Source: Paracoccus litorisediminis (GTDB taxonomy: Bacteria; Pseudomonadota; Alphaproteobacteria; Rhodobacterales; Rhodobacteraceae). Taken from it: a stretch of 64,000 nt of DNA. How positions within the stretch are numbered: position 1 is the first letter of the stretch; each line of letters begins with the position of its first letter. A model generated the notes under the pieces. The model saw only the letters and a program-made list of their open reading frames with translations. It had not been told where the DNA came from and did no database searches. Below are positions 49,079 to 58,728 of the stretch, one piece after another. The position numbers and the translations under genes are program-made. The DNA lies in assembly GCF_009711205.1 (NCBI RefSeq), contig NZ_WMIG01000004.1, positions 124,001-188,000 of the forward strand, read 5' to 3'.

Positions 49079-49526
49079 ATGGCCAGCAAGGCGGATGAAC
49101 AGCGCCGGGTGAATTAACACCATATGGCGGACGTCCTGACGCTGGAATGAGACCTGCATCAGCGGCTGATGGACGATCTGTGCATCCCCCAGGAATGGCA
49201 CGAGATCACCCGCAGAAGGGCCAGTCAAAAAAACCCGCGTGACGATCCGGCTGGACGAGGAGATCGTGCGGTTCTTTCGCTCGACCGGAGACGACTGGCA
49301 GCCTCGGCTGAACTGGGTGCTGTCGGTCTGGATGCATGCCCGGCTGGCCGGGATGAACCGGGGCACCAAGACGGGGGATTACATGAGGCGCCGGGTCGAG
49401 GAATATCTGGACGGCCCCCGCCCGTGCTGGGGCGAGTTGCAACGGCTGAAGGACGAGGTGCTGGACGCGGAACGGGCGGCCTCGGCGGTGCGGCGAGTGG
49501 AGTTGGATGGGCGGAGGGGGAAGTAG
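49079..49526 (+). pseudogene. Broken BrnA-like antitoxin gene
   Basis: Read with three corrections it gives one protein: MASKADEQRRVN(stop)HHMADVLTLE(stop)DLHQRLMDDL, then CIPQEWHEITRRRASQK joined to TRVTIRLDEEIVRFFRS, and WQPRLNWVLSVWMHARLAG. The TIRLDEEIV...WQxRxN core is the ribbon-helix-helix of BrnA-type antitoxins. Damage: TAA at 49115-49117, TGA at 49148-49150 and an extra A in a 7-A run (49227-49233). The remaining intact frame from a GTG at 49239 could still encode 95 residues containing the DNA-binding core. No BrnT toxin gene is adjacent. Confidence 0.7.
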
Positions 49527-49612
49527 GAGGTTGCGAGCGACGCTCATGGCCTATTGTGGGCATTCGACCTTCAGTTGATCACTCCCAAAGCGCCGCACTC
49601 TGACGGGACCGT

Positions 49613-50062
49613 TCATTCGTCTGCTGCGAATCTCAGCAGATAGCCGTCTGGATCCTGGACGAGGAATTCTCTGCAGATTGACCAGTTTTCTCCGACACGG
49701 TAGCGCTTTTCTTCGATCGGGCGGTAAAGCTTCCACCCGGCGTGGGTCAGGCTTTCGACGAGAGGGTCGAGACTATCGACCTGCATCTGAAAATTGATCC
49801 CGCGACCGAATGGGACTTGCAGCTCCGCAGTCTCCCATTCGCCGTTTGCGCGGCACAACATGATCTGAATCGCACCACGCTGGAGATAGGCAAAGCCAGC
49901 CTCTTTCCTCGAATAGGCGACCTGAAATCCCAGGAGGTCACACCAGAAGGCAAGGCTCCGGTCGAGGTCGGTGACGGAAAGCTCGGGCACGAGCGCCGCA
50001 AACCCGCCTTCGGGGTGTCCGCCATCGGAAGCAGCGCTGTTGCGGGCCAGCTGGTCCATCAT
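49613..50062 (-). CDS. VOC family protein (glyoxalase/bleomycin-resistance fold)
   Basis: A 149-residue vicinal-oxygen-chelate protein. Two beta-alpha-beta-beta-beta modules: VPELSVTDLDRSLAFWCDLLGFQVAY (about 27-52) with FAYLQRGAIQIML, and INFQMQVDSLDPLVESLTHAGWKLY with EFLVQDPDGYLLRFA at the C-terminus. Best resemblance is to bleomycin-binding/glyoxalase-like proteins; actual substrate unknown. The ATG at 50060-50062 follows AGGGGGAAAAC. Base composition is lower in GC than neighbours, in keeping with an accessory gene. Confidence 0.85.
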   Translation of the reverse strand: MMDQLARNSAASDGGHPEGGFAALVPELSVTDLDRSLAFWCDLLGFQVAYSRKEAGFAYLQRGAIQIMLCRANGEWETAELQVPFGRGINFQMQVDSLDPLVESLTHAGWKLYRPIEEKRYRVGENWSICREFLVQDPDGYLLRFAADE

Positions 50063-50382
50063 GTTTTCCCCCTGCTCGATGCTGATCGAACCGTAGCTGA
50101 GATACCCCGGCATTGAAATGTGGCGGAACGATGTGGACGCATGCTTCCAGACTGCAGAACCGAGATGCTCAAAGCACATACGCGAGTGGCTGGTCTCCTG
50201 TGACCACGTCAGCCAGAAATGCCGCACTTTTGGTGCATCAATGTCGGCATCGCGTGCCTGCCGCTTCGAGCCCGTTGCCGACATTCTCCGGTATCGCAGC
50301 GAATGCGCAGCCCATCTGTGCCGCCCCTGCACTGATGCAATCGGCACGGCCCTCTGGCGTTTGGGCCACGCAGCAGTTGGCA

Positions 50383-50414
50383 ATAAAAATCCCCCAGCCC
50401 GCTTAGACCGGGGG
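50383..50414 (-). terminator. Sulfatase terminator
   Basis: On the minus strand CCCCC (50410-50414 complement) pairs with GGGGG (50391-50395 complement), followed by ATTTTTATTG. It lies 15 bases past the sulfatase stop. Confidence 0.8.
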
Positions 50415-50429
50415 TTCTTGCTTCAAGCA

Positions 50430-51965
50430 TCACTTCCCGCCAGCAGAAATCGCCTTCATCGTTTCGTCGATGTCGAACTCGAAACTGGCCATGCGCGGTG
50501 GATATTCCTGCAGCGACTTAACCAGCCCTGCGACCACCTGCATCAGCGGGTTGAACATCCACGAGCGATCCTCAAGCCAGGTCTCATAACCGCGCGACTG
50601 GGTGAAACGCTCGAACGGGTCCAGCTTGAGGTTGATCAGCAGCGGGATGACAAAGTCCTGCCTTGTGCCGCCGAACCAGCCGTCCTGAGACTTGAACAGC
50701 AGCTTGTAATCGCCATAGCGGACGCCCTGAAGCGTGGTTTCGGTGAAGTAGGGGAATTCCTTGCGGTTACTCGGGCCGGTGGCGGTGATCAGCGGTGTCT
50801 GATCATAGCCGTCGAGATGGATCTTCTCGAAAGTCTTGTTGCCGGCCGTATAGCTGGTGAGCAGCTTTTCCTTCACGTCGGGTTGGCCCAACTGCGACAT
50901 GATCGTGGGAATCCAGTCCTCCATGGTCATGAATTCGCCAGTCGTACGACCTGCAGGAATGACGCCCGGCCATTTGACCATCATCGGTACCCGGAAGCCG
51001 CCCTCATAGCCGCCGACGCCCTTTTCGCCGCGGAACGGGTGGTTGCCGCCATCCGGCCATGCCACGGAATATGCGCCGTTATCGGTCGAGAACATCACCA
51101 TGGTATTGTCCGCGACGCCGAGGTCGTCGAGCAGCTTGAGCAACTCGCCGACGGTGTCGTCCATCTCCATGACGCCATCGGCATAGCGGCCGTAGCCACT
51201 TTTGCCCAGATACTTCTCGGACAAATGGGTGTGCAGGTGCGTCCGGATCGTATTGTGCCAGACGAAGAACGGTTTGTCGGCCTTGACCGCATCCGTGATG
51301 AAGCGCTTGGATTCCGCTAGGAAATCGGAATCAAGCGTCTTCTGGCGTTCGGCACCGAAAGGGCCTTTGTCTTCGATTTTCTGAGTGCCATCGGCCTGAG
51401 CCCAGGAATGGATGATGCCGCGTTCCTCGGCCAGACCAAGCGCCGCCGGGTCTTTGGGATAGTCGTATTCCTCGTAATATTCGCCCGCATTCAGGTGATA
51501 GAGGATGCCGAAGAACTCATCGAAGCCATGCGCGGTGGGCAGATGCTCGTCGCGGTCGCCAAGGTGGTTCTTACCGAATTGGCCGGTGGCATAGCCCAGC
51601 GGTTTCAACAGTTCCGCCAAAGTCGGGTCAGCGGCGTTCATGCCTTGCTCGGCGCCGGGAAGGCCGACCGTGGCAAGGCCGACGCGGATCGGATACTGGC
51701 CGGTGATGAAGGACGCCCGCCCTGCCGTACAGGAGGGTTGGGCGTAGTGGTCCATGAACAGCATCCCCTCATTGGCGATGCGGTCGATATTCGGGGTCGT
51801 GCCGCCCATCATCCCCCGGCGATAGGCCGAGAGGTTCCACATTCCGACATCGTCACCCCAAATCACGAGGATATTGGGCTTCTTCGCGTCCTGCGCATAG
51901 GCCGGCATGGCGAATGCCACAGCGGCCGACACGGCCAATGTCTGTAATGATCTAAGACTCATCAT
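50430..51965 (-). CDS. Exported arylsulfatase-type sulfatase
   Basis: A 511-residue alkaline-phosphatase-superfamily sulfatase that hydrolyses sulfate esters. A signal peptide (ending AMPAYAQD, about residue 24) sends it to the periplasm. Metal ligands are in NILVIWGDDVG. The active-site motif CTAGR at C79-R83 (PSCTAGRASF) is the C-x-(P/A)-x-R type that a maturase converts to formylglycine. GQFGKNHLGD and STDNGA are further family motifs. No maturase gene is in the window. GTG (51971) and ATG (51962) are alternative starts. Substrate unknown. Confidence 0.93.
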   Translation of the reverse strand: MMSLRSLQTLAVSAAVAFAMPAYAQDAKKPNILVIWGDDVGMWNLSAYRRGMMGGTTPNIDRIANEGMLFMDHYAQPSCTAGRASFITGQYPIRVGLATVGLPGAEQGMNAADPTLAELLKPLGYATGQFGKNHLGDRDEHLPTAHGFDEFFGILYHLNAGEYYEEYDYPKDPAALGLAEERGIIHSWAQADGTQKIEDKGPFGAERQKTLDSDFLAESKRFITDAVKADKPFFVWHNTIRTHLHTHLSEKYLGKSGYGRYADGVMEMDDTVGELLKLLDDLGVADNTMVMFSTDNGAYSVAWPDGGNHPFRGEKGVGGYEGGFRVPMMVKWPGVIPAGRTTGEFMTMEDWIPTIMSQLGQPDVKEKLLTSYTAGNKTFEKIHLDGYDQTPLITATGPSNRKEFPYFTETTLQGVRYGDYKLLFKSQDGWFGGTRQDFVIPLLINLKLDPFERFTQSRGYETWLEDRSWMFNPLMQVVAGLVKSLQEYPPRMASFEFDIDETMKAISAGGK

Positions 51966-51970
51966 GCTCA

Positions 51971-51998
51971 CCTGTTTTTACGGAAAGACAAAAACAGG
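51971..51998 (-). promoter_or_regulatory. Inverted repeat abutting the sulfatase ribosome-binding site
   Basis: On the minus strand CCTGTTTTT (51990-51998) and AAAAACAGG (51971-51979) form a 9-bp stem. The last bases, AGG, belong to the AGGTGAG ribosome-binding site of the sulfatase. It could be an operator or a translation-controlling hairpin. Confidence 0.4.
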
Positions 51999-52226
51999 CC
52001 AACACGTCGCAGGTTGAATCCAAGAATGCGTGATGGGTTAGGACCTTAGCTACGACCGCTGATCCGGTTTTGCCGCGATTGCGGTACTGCGCCGCCGTCA
52101 GTCCGCTTTGGCGCAGAAGCATGTTCGGAGACCATCAGCGGCGCCACATTTTACAGGTGCAGCGACCGACATTGGCCGGTCGGGTTGACTGCAACCAACA
52201 TAAACGATCGGTCTGAACCGGAAACG

Positions 52227-52255
52227 ACAAAGGGCCTCTCAGATGAGAGGCCCTT
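52227..52255 (-). terminator. carB terminator
   Basis: On the minus strand AAGGGCCTCTC, loop ATCT, GAGAGGCCCTT (52230-52255), then TGTCGTTT. It lies 31 bases after the carB stop. Confidence 0.75.
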
Positions 52256-52286
52256 CGGTGTTACATCATGAATAGCGGAGAGGCCG

Positions 52287-55200
52287 TCAGGCCTGCAGCG
52301 AGCGCACCCCGACTTCCCCTTCACCGCGCGACTTGATCGCGGCCACGGCGGCGATGCTGCCTGCGGCAGTGGTGTAGTAGGGGATCTTGTCGTTCAGGGC
52401 GACGGCCCGGATCTCGCGGCTGTCGGCGATGGCCTGGGTGCCTTCGGTGGTGTTCAGGACCATGACGATTTCACCGTCTTTCAGGCGGTCGACGACGTTC
52501 GGGCGGCCCTCATAGACCTTGTTGACCAGAACAGTTTCGACCCCTGCCCCGCGCAGGAACTCGGCGGTGCCGCGGGTGGCGATCAGGGTGAAGCCCATCG
52601 TGGTCAGATCACGTGCGGCCTCGGCCAAGGCCTCGGACTTGTCGGCATCCTTGACCGAGACGAAGACCAGACCGCTATCGGGCAGTTGCGTCCCCGCGCC
52701 CATCTGCGCCTTCAGGAAGGCGCGGGCGAAGGTGCGGTCCCAGCCCATGACTTCGCCGGTCGAGCGCATCTCCGGGCCAAGCAGGGTGTCGACGCCGGGG
52801 AAGCGGGCGAAGGGCAGCACGGCCTCTTTGACCGAGAACCAAGGCGTGTTCGGGTCGGCCAGCGTCAGCGGGTCGGCGAAGGGCAGCGCGGTTTCCGGGC
52901 CGACGCCTTCCGGGTAGGCGGCGCGGGCCGGGAAGTTCGACATCGGCTCGCCAGCCATCAGGCGCGCGGCGATGGACGCGATCGCGCTGTCGGTGGCCTT
53001 GGCGACGAAGGGCACGGTGCGCGAGGCGCGCGGGTTGACCTCAAGCACGTAGATCACGCCGTCCTTGATCGCGAACTGCACGTTCATCAGGCCGACGACG
53101 TTCAGCGCCTTGGCCATGGCCACGGTCTGGACCTTGATCTCGGCGATGGTGGCAGCATCCAGCGTGTGCGGCGGCAGCGAGCAGGCGCTGTCGCCCGAAT
53201 GGACCCCAGCTTCCTCGATATGCTCCATGATGCCCGCGACATGGACGGTCTTGCCGTCCGAAAGCGCGTCCACGTCAACCTCGATCGCGCCGGACAGGTA
53301 GCTGTCGAGCAGGACGGGGCTATCGCCCGAGACCTTCACGGCCTCGCGGATGTAGCGGTTCAACTGGTCCATGTCGCGCACGATTTCCATCGCGCGGCCG
53401 CCCAGCACGTAGGAGGGGCGGATGACCAGCGGGAAGCCGATGCGACCGGCGATCTCGATGGCTTGCGCGTCGGTCGAGGCGATGCCGTTGATCGGCTGCT
53501 TCAGGCCCAGATCGTTCAGCAGTTTCTGGAAACGCTCGCGATCTTCGGCCAAGTCGATGGCGTCCGGCGTGGTGCCGAGGATCGGGATACCTTCCTCTTC
53601 CAGCGCGTTCGCCAGTTTCAGCGGGGTCTGGCCGCCGAACTGGACGATGACGCCGTGCAGCGTGCCGTTTTCCTGCTCGATGCGCAGGATTTCCAGCACA
53701 TGCTCCAGCGTCAGCGGCTCGAAATACAACCGGTCCGAGGTGTCGTAATCGGTCGACACCGTTTCCGGGTTGCAGTTGATCATGATGGTTTCATAGCCAG
53801 CCTTGGTTAGTGCAAAGCAGGCATGGCAGCAGCAGTAGTCGAACTCGATGCCCTGACCGATGCGGTTCGGGCCGCCACCAAGAATCACGACCTTCTTGCG
53901 GTCGCTGGGGCGGGCCTCGTTTTCGACATCGCCCATCGCCGGGGCTTCATAGGTCGAATACATGTAGGGCGTCTGGGCCTCGAACTCGGCGGCGCAGGTG
54001 TCGATGCGCTTGAAGACCGGGTGCAGGTCCAGCGCACGGCGCGACTTGCGGACGGCGGCTTCCGACTGGGCCGAAAGGTTCGCCAGACGCGCATCGGTAA
54101 AGCCCATCATCTTGAGCTTGCGCAGCGCGTCCAGATCCTTGGGCAGGCCGTTTTCGCGCACGGCGTTCTCGGCATCGACGATCTCGCGCAGGCGGGCCAG
54201 GAACCACGGGTCAAAGGCGGTGGCGTGCTGGATCTCGTCGTCCGACAGCCCTTCGCGCATGGCTTGCGCGATCAGGCGCAAGCGGTCCGGGGTCTGGGCA
54301 CTGATCGCCTTGATGACCGCCGATTTCTCGGGTGCGCCGGGGATCTCGATCTCATCCAGACCGGTCAGCCCGTTCTCCATCGAGGTCAGAGCTTTTTGCA
54401 GCGACTCGTGGAAGGTGCGACCGATGGCCATGACCTCGCCCACCGACTTCATCGCCGTGGTCAGCTCCGGCTTCGAGCCCGGGAATTTCTCAAACGCAAA
54501 GCGCGGGATCTTGGTCACGACATAGTCGATCGAGGGCTCGAACGACGCCGGCGTCACCTTGGTGATGTCGTTGTCCAGCTCGTCCAGCGTATAGCCGACG
54601 GCCAGTTTCGCCGCGATCTTGGCAATCGGGAAGCCGGTCGCCTTGGAGGCCAGAGCGGACGAACGCGACACGCGCGGGTTCATCTCGATCACGACCATGC
54701 GGCCGTCCTTCGGGTTCACCGCCCATTGCACGTTCGAGCCGCCGGTCTCGACGCCGATCTCGCGCAGTACGGCGATCGAGCCGTTCCTCATGCGCTGATA
54801 CTCGCGGTCGGTCAGGGTCAGCGCGGGGGCGACGGTGATCGAGTCGCCGGTATGGACGCCCATCGGATCGACGTTCTCGATCGAGCAGACGATGATGGCG
54901 TTGTCGGCGCGGTCGCGGACGACCTCGAATTCATATTCCTTCCAGCCCAGCAGCGATTCATCGACCAGAATCTGCGCGACGGGCGAGGCTTCCAGCCCCG
55001 AGCGCACGATGCGTTCGTAATCGTCGCGGTTATAGGCGACGCCCCCGCCGGTGCCGCCCAGCGTGAAGGCGGGACGAATGATCGCCGGCAGGCCGATCTC
55101 TTCCAGATCGGCAAGCGCCTGCGCGATGCCGGCATTGATGTCGTATTTGCCGTTCGACAGCTTCGGCGCGGCAACGATGGTCGCGCGCGGATTTTCCAGC

Positions 55201-55619
55201 CCGATGCGGTCCATGGCCTCGCGGAACAGCTTGCGGTCCTCGGCCATCTCAATGGCGGCGCGCTGCGCGCCGATCAGCTCGACGCCGTAGCGGTTCAGGA
55301 CGCCCGCATCTGCCAGAGCCAGTGCGGTGTTCAGGCCGGTCTGTCCGCCCATCGTGGGCAGCAGCGCGTCGGGGCGTTCCTTGGCAATGATCTTTTCGAC
55401 CATTTCCGGGGTGATCGGCTCGATATAGGTGGCATCGGCCATTTCCGGGTCGGTCATGATCGTCGCCGGGTTCGAGTTCACCAGGATGACCCGGTAGCCT
55501 TCCTCACGCAAAGCCTTGCAGGCCTGAGCCCCGGAATAGTCGAACTCGCAGGCCTGACCGATGACGATGGGTCCGGCGCCGATGATCAGGATGGATTTGA
55601 TATCGGTTCTTTTCGGCAT
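52287..55619 (-). CDS. carB: Carbamoyl-phosphate synthase large subunit
   Basis: Makes carbamoyl phosphate from bicarbonate, ATP and CarA-derived ammonia for pyrimidines and arginine. The product has 1110 residues. Two homologous ATP-grasp halves: the first from [22 protein letters not shown], with [12 protein letters not shown]; the second near 560-960, beginning [21 protein letters not shown] with [14 protein letters not shown]-terminal MGS-like allosteric domain (about 965-1090, [20 protein letters not shown]) follows. The ATG at 55617-55619 is chosen over an upstream in-frame codon at 55679 because homology starts there. carA is not adjacent. Confidence 0.97.
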   Translation of the reverse strand: MPKRTDIKSILIIGAGPIVIGQACEFDYSGAQACKALREEGYRVILVNSNPATIMTDPEMADATYIEPITPEMVEKIIAKERPDALLPTMGGQTGLNTALALADAGVLNRYGVELIGAQRAAIEMAEDRKLFREAMDRIGLENPRATIVAAPKLSNGKYDINAGIAQALADLEEIGLPAIIRPAFTLGGTGGGVAYNRDDYERIVRSGLEASPVAQILVDESLLGWKEYEFEVVRDRADNAIIVCSIENVDPMGVHTGDSITVAPALTLTDREYQRMRNGSIAVLREIGVETGGSNVQWAVNPKDGRMVVIEMNPRVSRSSALASKATGFPIAKIAAKLAVGYTLDELDNDITKVTPASFEPSIDYVVTKIPRFAFEKFPGSKPELTTAMKSVGEVMAIGRTFHESLQKALTSMENGLTGLDEIEIPGAPEKSAVIKAISAQTPDRLRLIAQAMREGLSDDEIQHATAFDPWFLARLREIVDAENAVRENGLPKDLDALRKLKMMGFTDARLANLSAQSEAAVRKSRRALDLHPVFKRIDTCAAEFEAQTPYMYSTYEAPAMGDVENEARPSDRKKVVILGGGPNRIGQGIEFDYCCCHACFALTKAGYETIMINCNPETVSTDYDTSDRLYFEPLTLEHVLEILRIEQENGTLHGVIVQFGGQTPLKLANALEEEGIPILGTTPDAIDLAEDRERFQKLLNDLGLKQPINGIASTDAQAIEIAGRIGFPLVIRPSYVLGGRAMEIVRDMDQLNRYIREAVKVSGDSPVLLDSYLSGAIEVDVDALSDGKTVHVAGIMEHIEEAGVHSGDSACSLPPHTLDAATIAEIKVQTVAMAKALNVVGLMNVQFAIKDGVIYVLEVNPRASRTVPFVAKATDSAIASIAARLMAGEPMSNFPARAAYPEGVGPETALPFADPLTLADPNTPWFSVKEAVLPFARFPGVDTLLGPEMRSTGEVMGWDRTFARAFLKAQMGAGTQLPDSGLVFVSVKDADKSEALAEAARDLTTMGFTLIATRGTAEFLRGAGVETVLVNKVYEGRPNVVDRLKDGEIVMVLNTTEGTQAIADSREIRAVALNDKIPYYTTAAGSIAAVAAIKSRGEGEVGVRSLQA

Positions 55620-55903
55620 GTCGGCATCCTCGGGCTGGCGGCTGATAAATCGACCGGGGTTATAGCCATGGCAAGCCAAGGCGCAAGGGTCAGAACCGAC
55701 CCCCTGCCAAAAATCGCCTTCCTGTCGGTGACGGAAGTTATCGGTTGCGCCTTGGCGCGAGCCCGCGACGCAGAACCGAGAGCCTAGAATCGACCCGCCG
55801 GGAACTGCAAGCTGAAAGGTTGACGGGTGCGATCAATCCCGCCCGTCAGAAATGCGCCGCGCCCAGAACAGGCAAAGGACCGACCAACCGGGTGCGGCAC
55901 GAT

Positions 55904-56869
55904 TCACAAGATGAAGTCGTTGGCGGTCAGATTGTGCACACCGTTCAGGCGGATCACCGCCTCGGCCGCGGGGTCGCCATCTACATCGATGCTTATTACC
56001 GTCATATCGTCGGCTGTGCCGGCCCGGTCGTAGGTCCGGAACGACACCTCGCCATGGCCCGAGATGCCGATTCCGGCACGGCCGTTGAACTGGAATGCCT
56101 GATCCCCCGCCCAGCCGGACGCGGCGTCGATGCGCGAAAGGTCGATCCTGTCCTGCCCACGGGTGAAATCGGTGATCGTGTCGGTCGTGCCAGGGCGCAG
56201 GCCAAGATCCGAGATCGTCGCAAAGATAAAGGCATCGGCCCCCACCCCGCCGGTCAGCCGGTCCGTGCCTGTTCCGCCCATCAACCTGTCATTGCCGGCG
56301 CCCCCGGTCAGCTGATCCTGACCAGCACCGCCAAGCAACCCGTCGACGCCCGCCCCGCCGAGCAGTTTGTCGTCCCCCTGTCCACCTTCAAGCGTATCAT
56401 TGCCCCCATTGCCGAACATCAGGTCATTGCCAGCATAACCCTGTGCACGATCCTGATAGCCGCCAAGATCGAAACGGTCATTGCCCGCCAATGCCCGGCC
56501 AAACAACTCGCGGTCGTCCTGCGTGCCCGAAGTGCTTGTCGCCCGGTAGAACTCGGCCCCCGAGACCGAGATTCCGGTGACGTAGAGATGGTCGTAATAG
56601 TCCTCGCCATTGATCGAAGCGGCCTGGAAAAAGCCCGTGACCGTACCCGAAACGATCTCGCCCCTGCCATTGGCGCGCAAGCCATGCCCGGCAACCACGT
56701 TGAGGAAGTAAAGCCCGGCCACGTCATACTTGACCATCTGGAGGTCCTCGTAGGTCCGCCCGAGAATCTCCAGATCTTGGTTATTATAGAAAGCGGAATC
56801 GCCCCAATAAAGTTCGTTGAGGTCCACCTCCTTCTGATCAAAGGGAAGAAAGGTCTGAACTCTTGCCAT
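55904..56869 (-). CDS. RTX (hemolysin-type calcium-binding) repeat protein
   Basis: A 321-residue protein without a signal peptide. Residues 1-125 are a non-repeat region (LPFDQKEVDLNELYWGDSAFYNNQDLEILGRTYEDLQ...) of unknown fold. Residues about 127-212 carry seven or eight nonapeptide repeats of the GGxGxDxLx type (GNGGNDTLEGGQGDDKLLGGAGVDGL...), which bind calcium and form a beta-roll. The C-terminal portion (about 212-321) has the DAFIF...DTITDFTRGQDRIDLS pattern that acts as a type I secretion signal in serralysin-like proteins. No type I secretion genes are nearby. The start at 56869 is weakly supported; an ATG farther upstream (56944) is less likely. Confidence 0.85.
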   Translation of the reverse strand: MARVQTFLPFDQKEVDLNELYWGDSAFYNNQDLEILGRTYEDLQMVKYDVAGLYFLNVVAGHGLRANGRGEIVSGTVTGFFQAASINGEDYYDHLYVTGISVSGAEFYRATSTSGTQDDRELFGRALAGNDRFDLGGYQDRAQGYAGNDLMFGNGGNDTLEGGQGDDKLLGGAGVDGLLGGAGQDQLTGGAGNDRLMGGTGTDRLTGGVGADAFIFATISDLGLRPGTTDTITDFTRGQDRIDLSRIDAASGWAGDQAFQFNGRAGIGISGHGEVSFRTYDRAGTADDMTVISIDVDGDPAAEAVIRLNGVHNLTANDFIL

Positions 56870-57093
56870 TTCTAAATAACATCCTGTCAAATGGGACGCG
56901 AGGGTGGCAACGCCGTGCCGCGCAAGGGAACGCGCCCGGATCATGCCCCCGCGCGGTCAATGAAGACCGGGACGGCAGCTCAGTTCAACCTATCCAAATA
57001 GCATAATATTTATAAATTTTTCAGCATGGATATCGCGCAAACGAAAAGCCCGGCCATTCGTGGCAGGGCCTTGGCAGGGGGATATCCGGACCG

Positions 57094-57813
57094 TCAGGCC
57101 TCGATGAACTCACGCACAAAGGGCGTGGCGGGACGGGCGCGGATGTCCTGCGGACGGCCGACCTGTTCGATCTTGCCCATGGACATGACGACGACCAGAT
57201 CGGCCAGTTCCATCGCCTCGTCCTGGTCATGGGTGACGAAGATCGTGGTCAGGCCGGTGGTGTCGTGGATCTCGCGCAGGCCGTGGCGCAGCTCCTTGCG
57301 GACGCGGGCATCCAGCGCGCCGAAGGGCTCATCCAGCAGCAGCATGCGCGGCTCGATCGCCAAGGCACGGGCCAGGGCCACGCGTTGACGCTGACCGCCG
57401 GACAGCTGGCTGGGGAAGCGCTTGGCGATCTGCGGCAGCTGGATCAGCTCCAGCAGCTTGGTCACGCGGCGCTCGATCTCGGCTTCCGGCGGACGCGAGC
57501 GGCGGGGCCGCGCGCGCAGGCCATAGGCGATGTTCTCGAACACGGTCATGTGGCGGAACAGCGCGTAGCTTTGGAAGACGAAGCCCGCACGGCGCTCCTG
57601 CACCGACATGCCGGTGGCGTCCTGCCCGTCATACAGCACCCGCCCCGAGGACGGGAATTCCAGCCCGCCCAGAATGCGCAGCAGCGTCGTCTTGCCCGAG
57701 CCGGACGGCCCCAGCAGCGCCACCAGCGCCCCCGAGGGAATGGCCAGGCTGACCGGATGCAGCGCGGTCGTCGCGCCGAAGCTCTTGGCGATTTCGTCGA
57801 TCTCGATATGCAT
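57094..57813 (-). CDS. cysA: Sulfate/thiosulfate ABC transporter ATP-binding protein, short form
   Basis: A 239-residue ATPase for sulfate/thiosulfate import. Walker A GPSGSGKT (35-42), [20 protein letters not shown], signature [16 protein letters not shown], Walker [20 protein letters not shown], and [14 protein letters not shown]. It ends right after [12 protein letters not shown], where typical CysA proteins (about 340-365 residues) continue into a TOBE regulatory domain. The ATG at 57811-57813 has GAGGTTCCC upstream. Last gene of the sbp-cysT-cysW-cysA cluster. Confidence 0.92.
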   Translation of the reverse strand: MHIEIDEIAKSFGATTALHPVSLAIPSGALVALLGPSGSGKTTLLRILGGLEFPSSGRVLYDGQDATGMSVQERRAGFVFQSYALFRHMTVFENIAYGLRARPRRSRPPEAEIERRVTKLLELIQLPQIAKRFPSQLSGGQRQRVALARALAIEPRMLLLDEPFGALDARVRKELRHGLREIHDTTGLTTIFVTHDQDEAMELADLVVVMSMGKIEQVGRPQDIRARPATPFVREFIEA

Positions 57814-57828
57814 GGGAACCTCGGGCAA

Positions 57829-58728
57829 TCAGTGACGGCGGGTTGCGGCAAGCTGGTCGGCGTGACGCCATTCCAGCACGGTCTTGAGCAGCAGCGTCAG
57901 CAGCGCCAGGGCCGCAAGGACCCCCGCCATGCTGAAGGCCGCGACCGAAAGATACTCGTTATAGAGCATCTCGATGGTGATCGGCATGGTCGCGGTCTGG
58001 CCCCGGATCTTACCCGAGACAACGGCGACTGCACCGAATTCGCCCATGGCGCGGGCGTTGCACAGAAGCACGCCGTAAAGCAGCGCCCATTTGATATTGG
58101 GCAGGGTCACGGTCAGGAACACCCGCCAGCCGGAAGCGCCGAGCGTCAGCGCGGCCTCTTCCTCGGAGCGGCCCTGCTCGATCATCACCGGGATCAGTTC
58201 ACGGGCGACGAAGGGGAAGGTAACAAAGACCGAGGCCAGCACGATCCCCGGCAGCGCAAAGATGATCGGGAAGCCGCTGGCAACCAGCCAACCGCCCAGC
58301 AGGCTGTTGCTGCCGAAAAGCAGCACCAAGGCCAGACCGGCGACGACCGGAGAGACGGAAAACGGCAGGTCGATCAGCGTGATCAGGAAGGCCTTGCCAC
58401 GGAAATCGAACTTGGTGATGACCCAGGCGGCGGCGATACCGAAGATGGCATTGACCGGGACCGCGATGGCCGCGACCAGCAGCGTCAGCTTGATCGCCGA
58501 CAGCGCCTCGGGCTTGGCCAGCGATTTCACCGCCTCAAGCGCGCCCTTGGCAAAGGCCTCGGCAAAGACCACGGCCAGCGGTGCCAGCACCAGAAATGCC
58601 AAGCCGCCCAGCGCGACGGCGATCAGCAGCGCGCGGACCAGCGGGGATTCTTCGGTTACGGGGCGCCATTTATGGGTGGCGCGCTCGGTCGGGGCCAGGA
58701 AGGGCTCGTTCAGGGTACTGTCAAACAT
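57829..58728 (-). CDS. cysW: Sulfate ABC transporter permease CysW
   Basis: A 299-residue inner-membrane permease with about six helices. The coupling loop EEAALTLGASGWRVFLTVTLPNIKW and FSVSPVVAGLALVLLFG are CysW-type. The last bases are 15 before cysA, and the start overlaps the cysT stop by 8 bases. Confidence 0.94.
   Translation of the reverse strand: MFDSTLNEPFLAPTERATHKWRPVTEESPLVRALLIAVALGGLAFLVLAPLAVVFAEAFAKGALEAVKSLAKPEALSAIKLTLLVAAIAVPVNAIFGIAAAWVITKFDFRGKAFLITLIDLPFSVSPVVAGLALVLLFGSNSLLGGWLVASGFPIIFALPGIVLASVFVTFPFVARELIPVMIEQGRSEEEAALTLGASGWRVFLTVTLPNIKWALLYGVLLCNARAMGEFGAVAVVSGKIRGQTATMPITIEMLYNEYLSVAAFSMAGVLAALALLTLLLKTVLEWRHADQLAATRRH

Larger units (their letters stand above)
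51966..52286. other. Intergenic region upstream of the sulfatase
   Basis: About 320 bases. It holds the carB terminator (52227-52255) and a hairpin in the sulfatase leader (51971-51998). The middle (52000-52220) has no ORF with a recognisable family and no RNA gene that I can identify. Confidence 0.55.

Noticed and set aside
48705..49117. Open frames of about 100-125 codons between aroC and the BrnA-like pseudogene
   Set aside because: No family resemblance or credible ribosome-binding sites, and the protein sequences look like chance translations of GC-rich DNA.
55745..56875. A 376-codon rightward open frame opposite the RTX gene
   Set aside because: It mirrors the repetitive RTX codons and resembles no family; the leftward frame shows clear RTX repeats.
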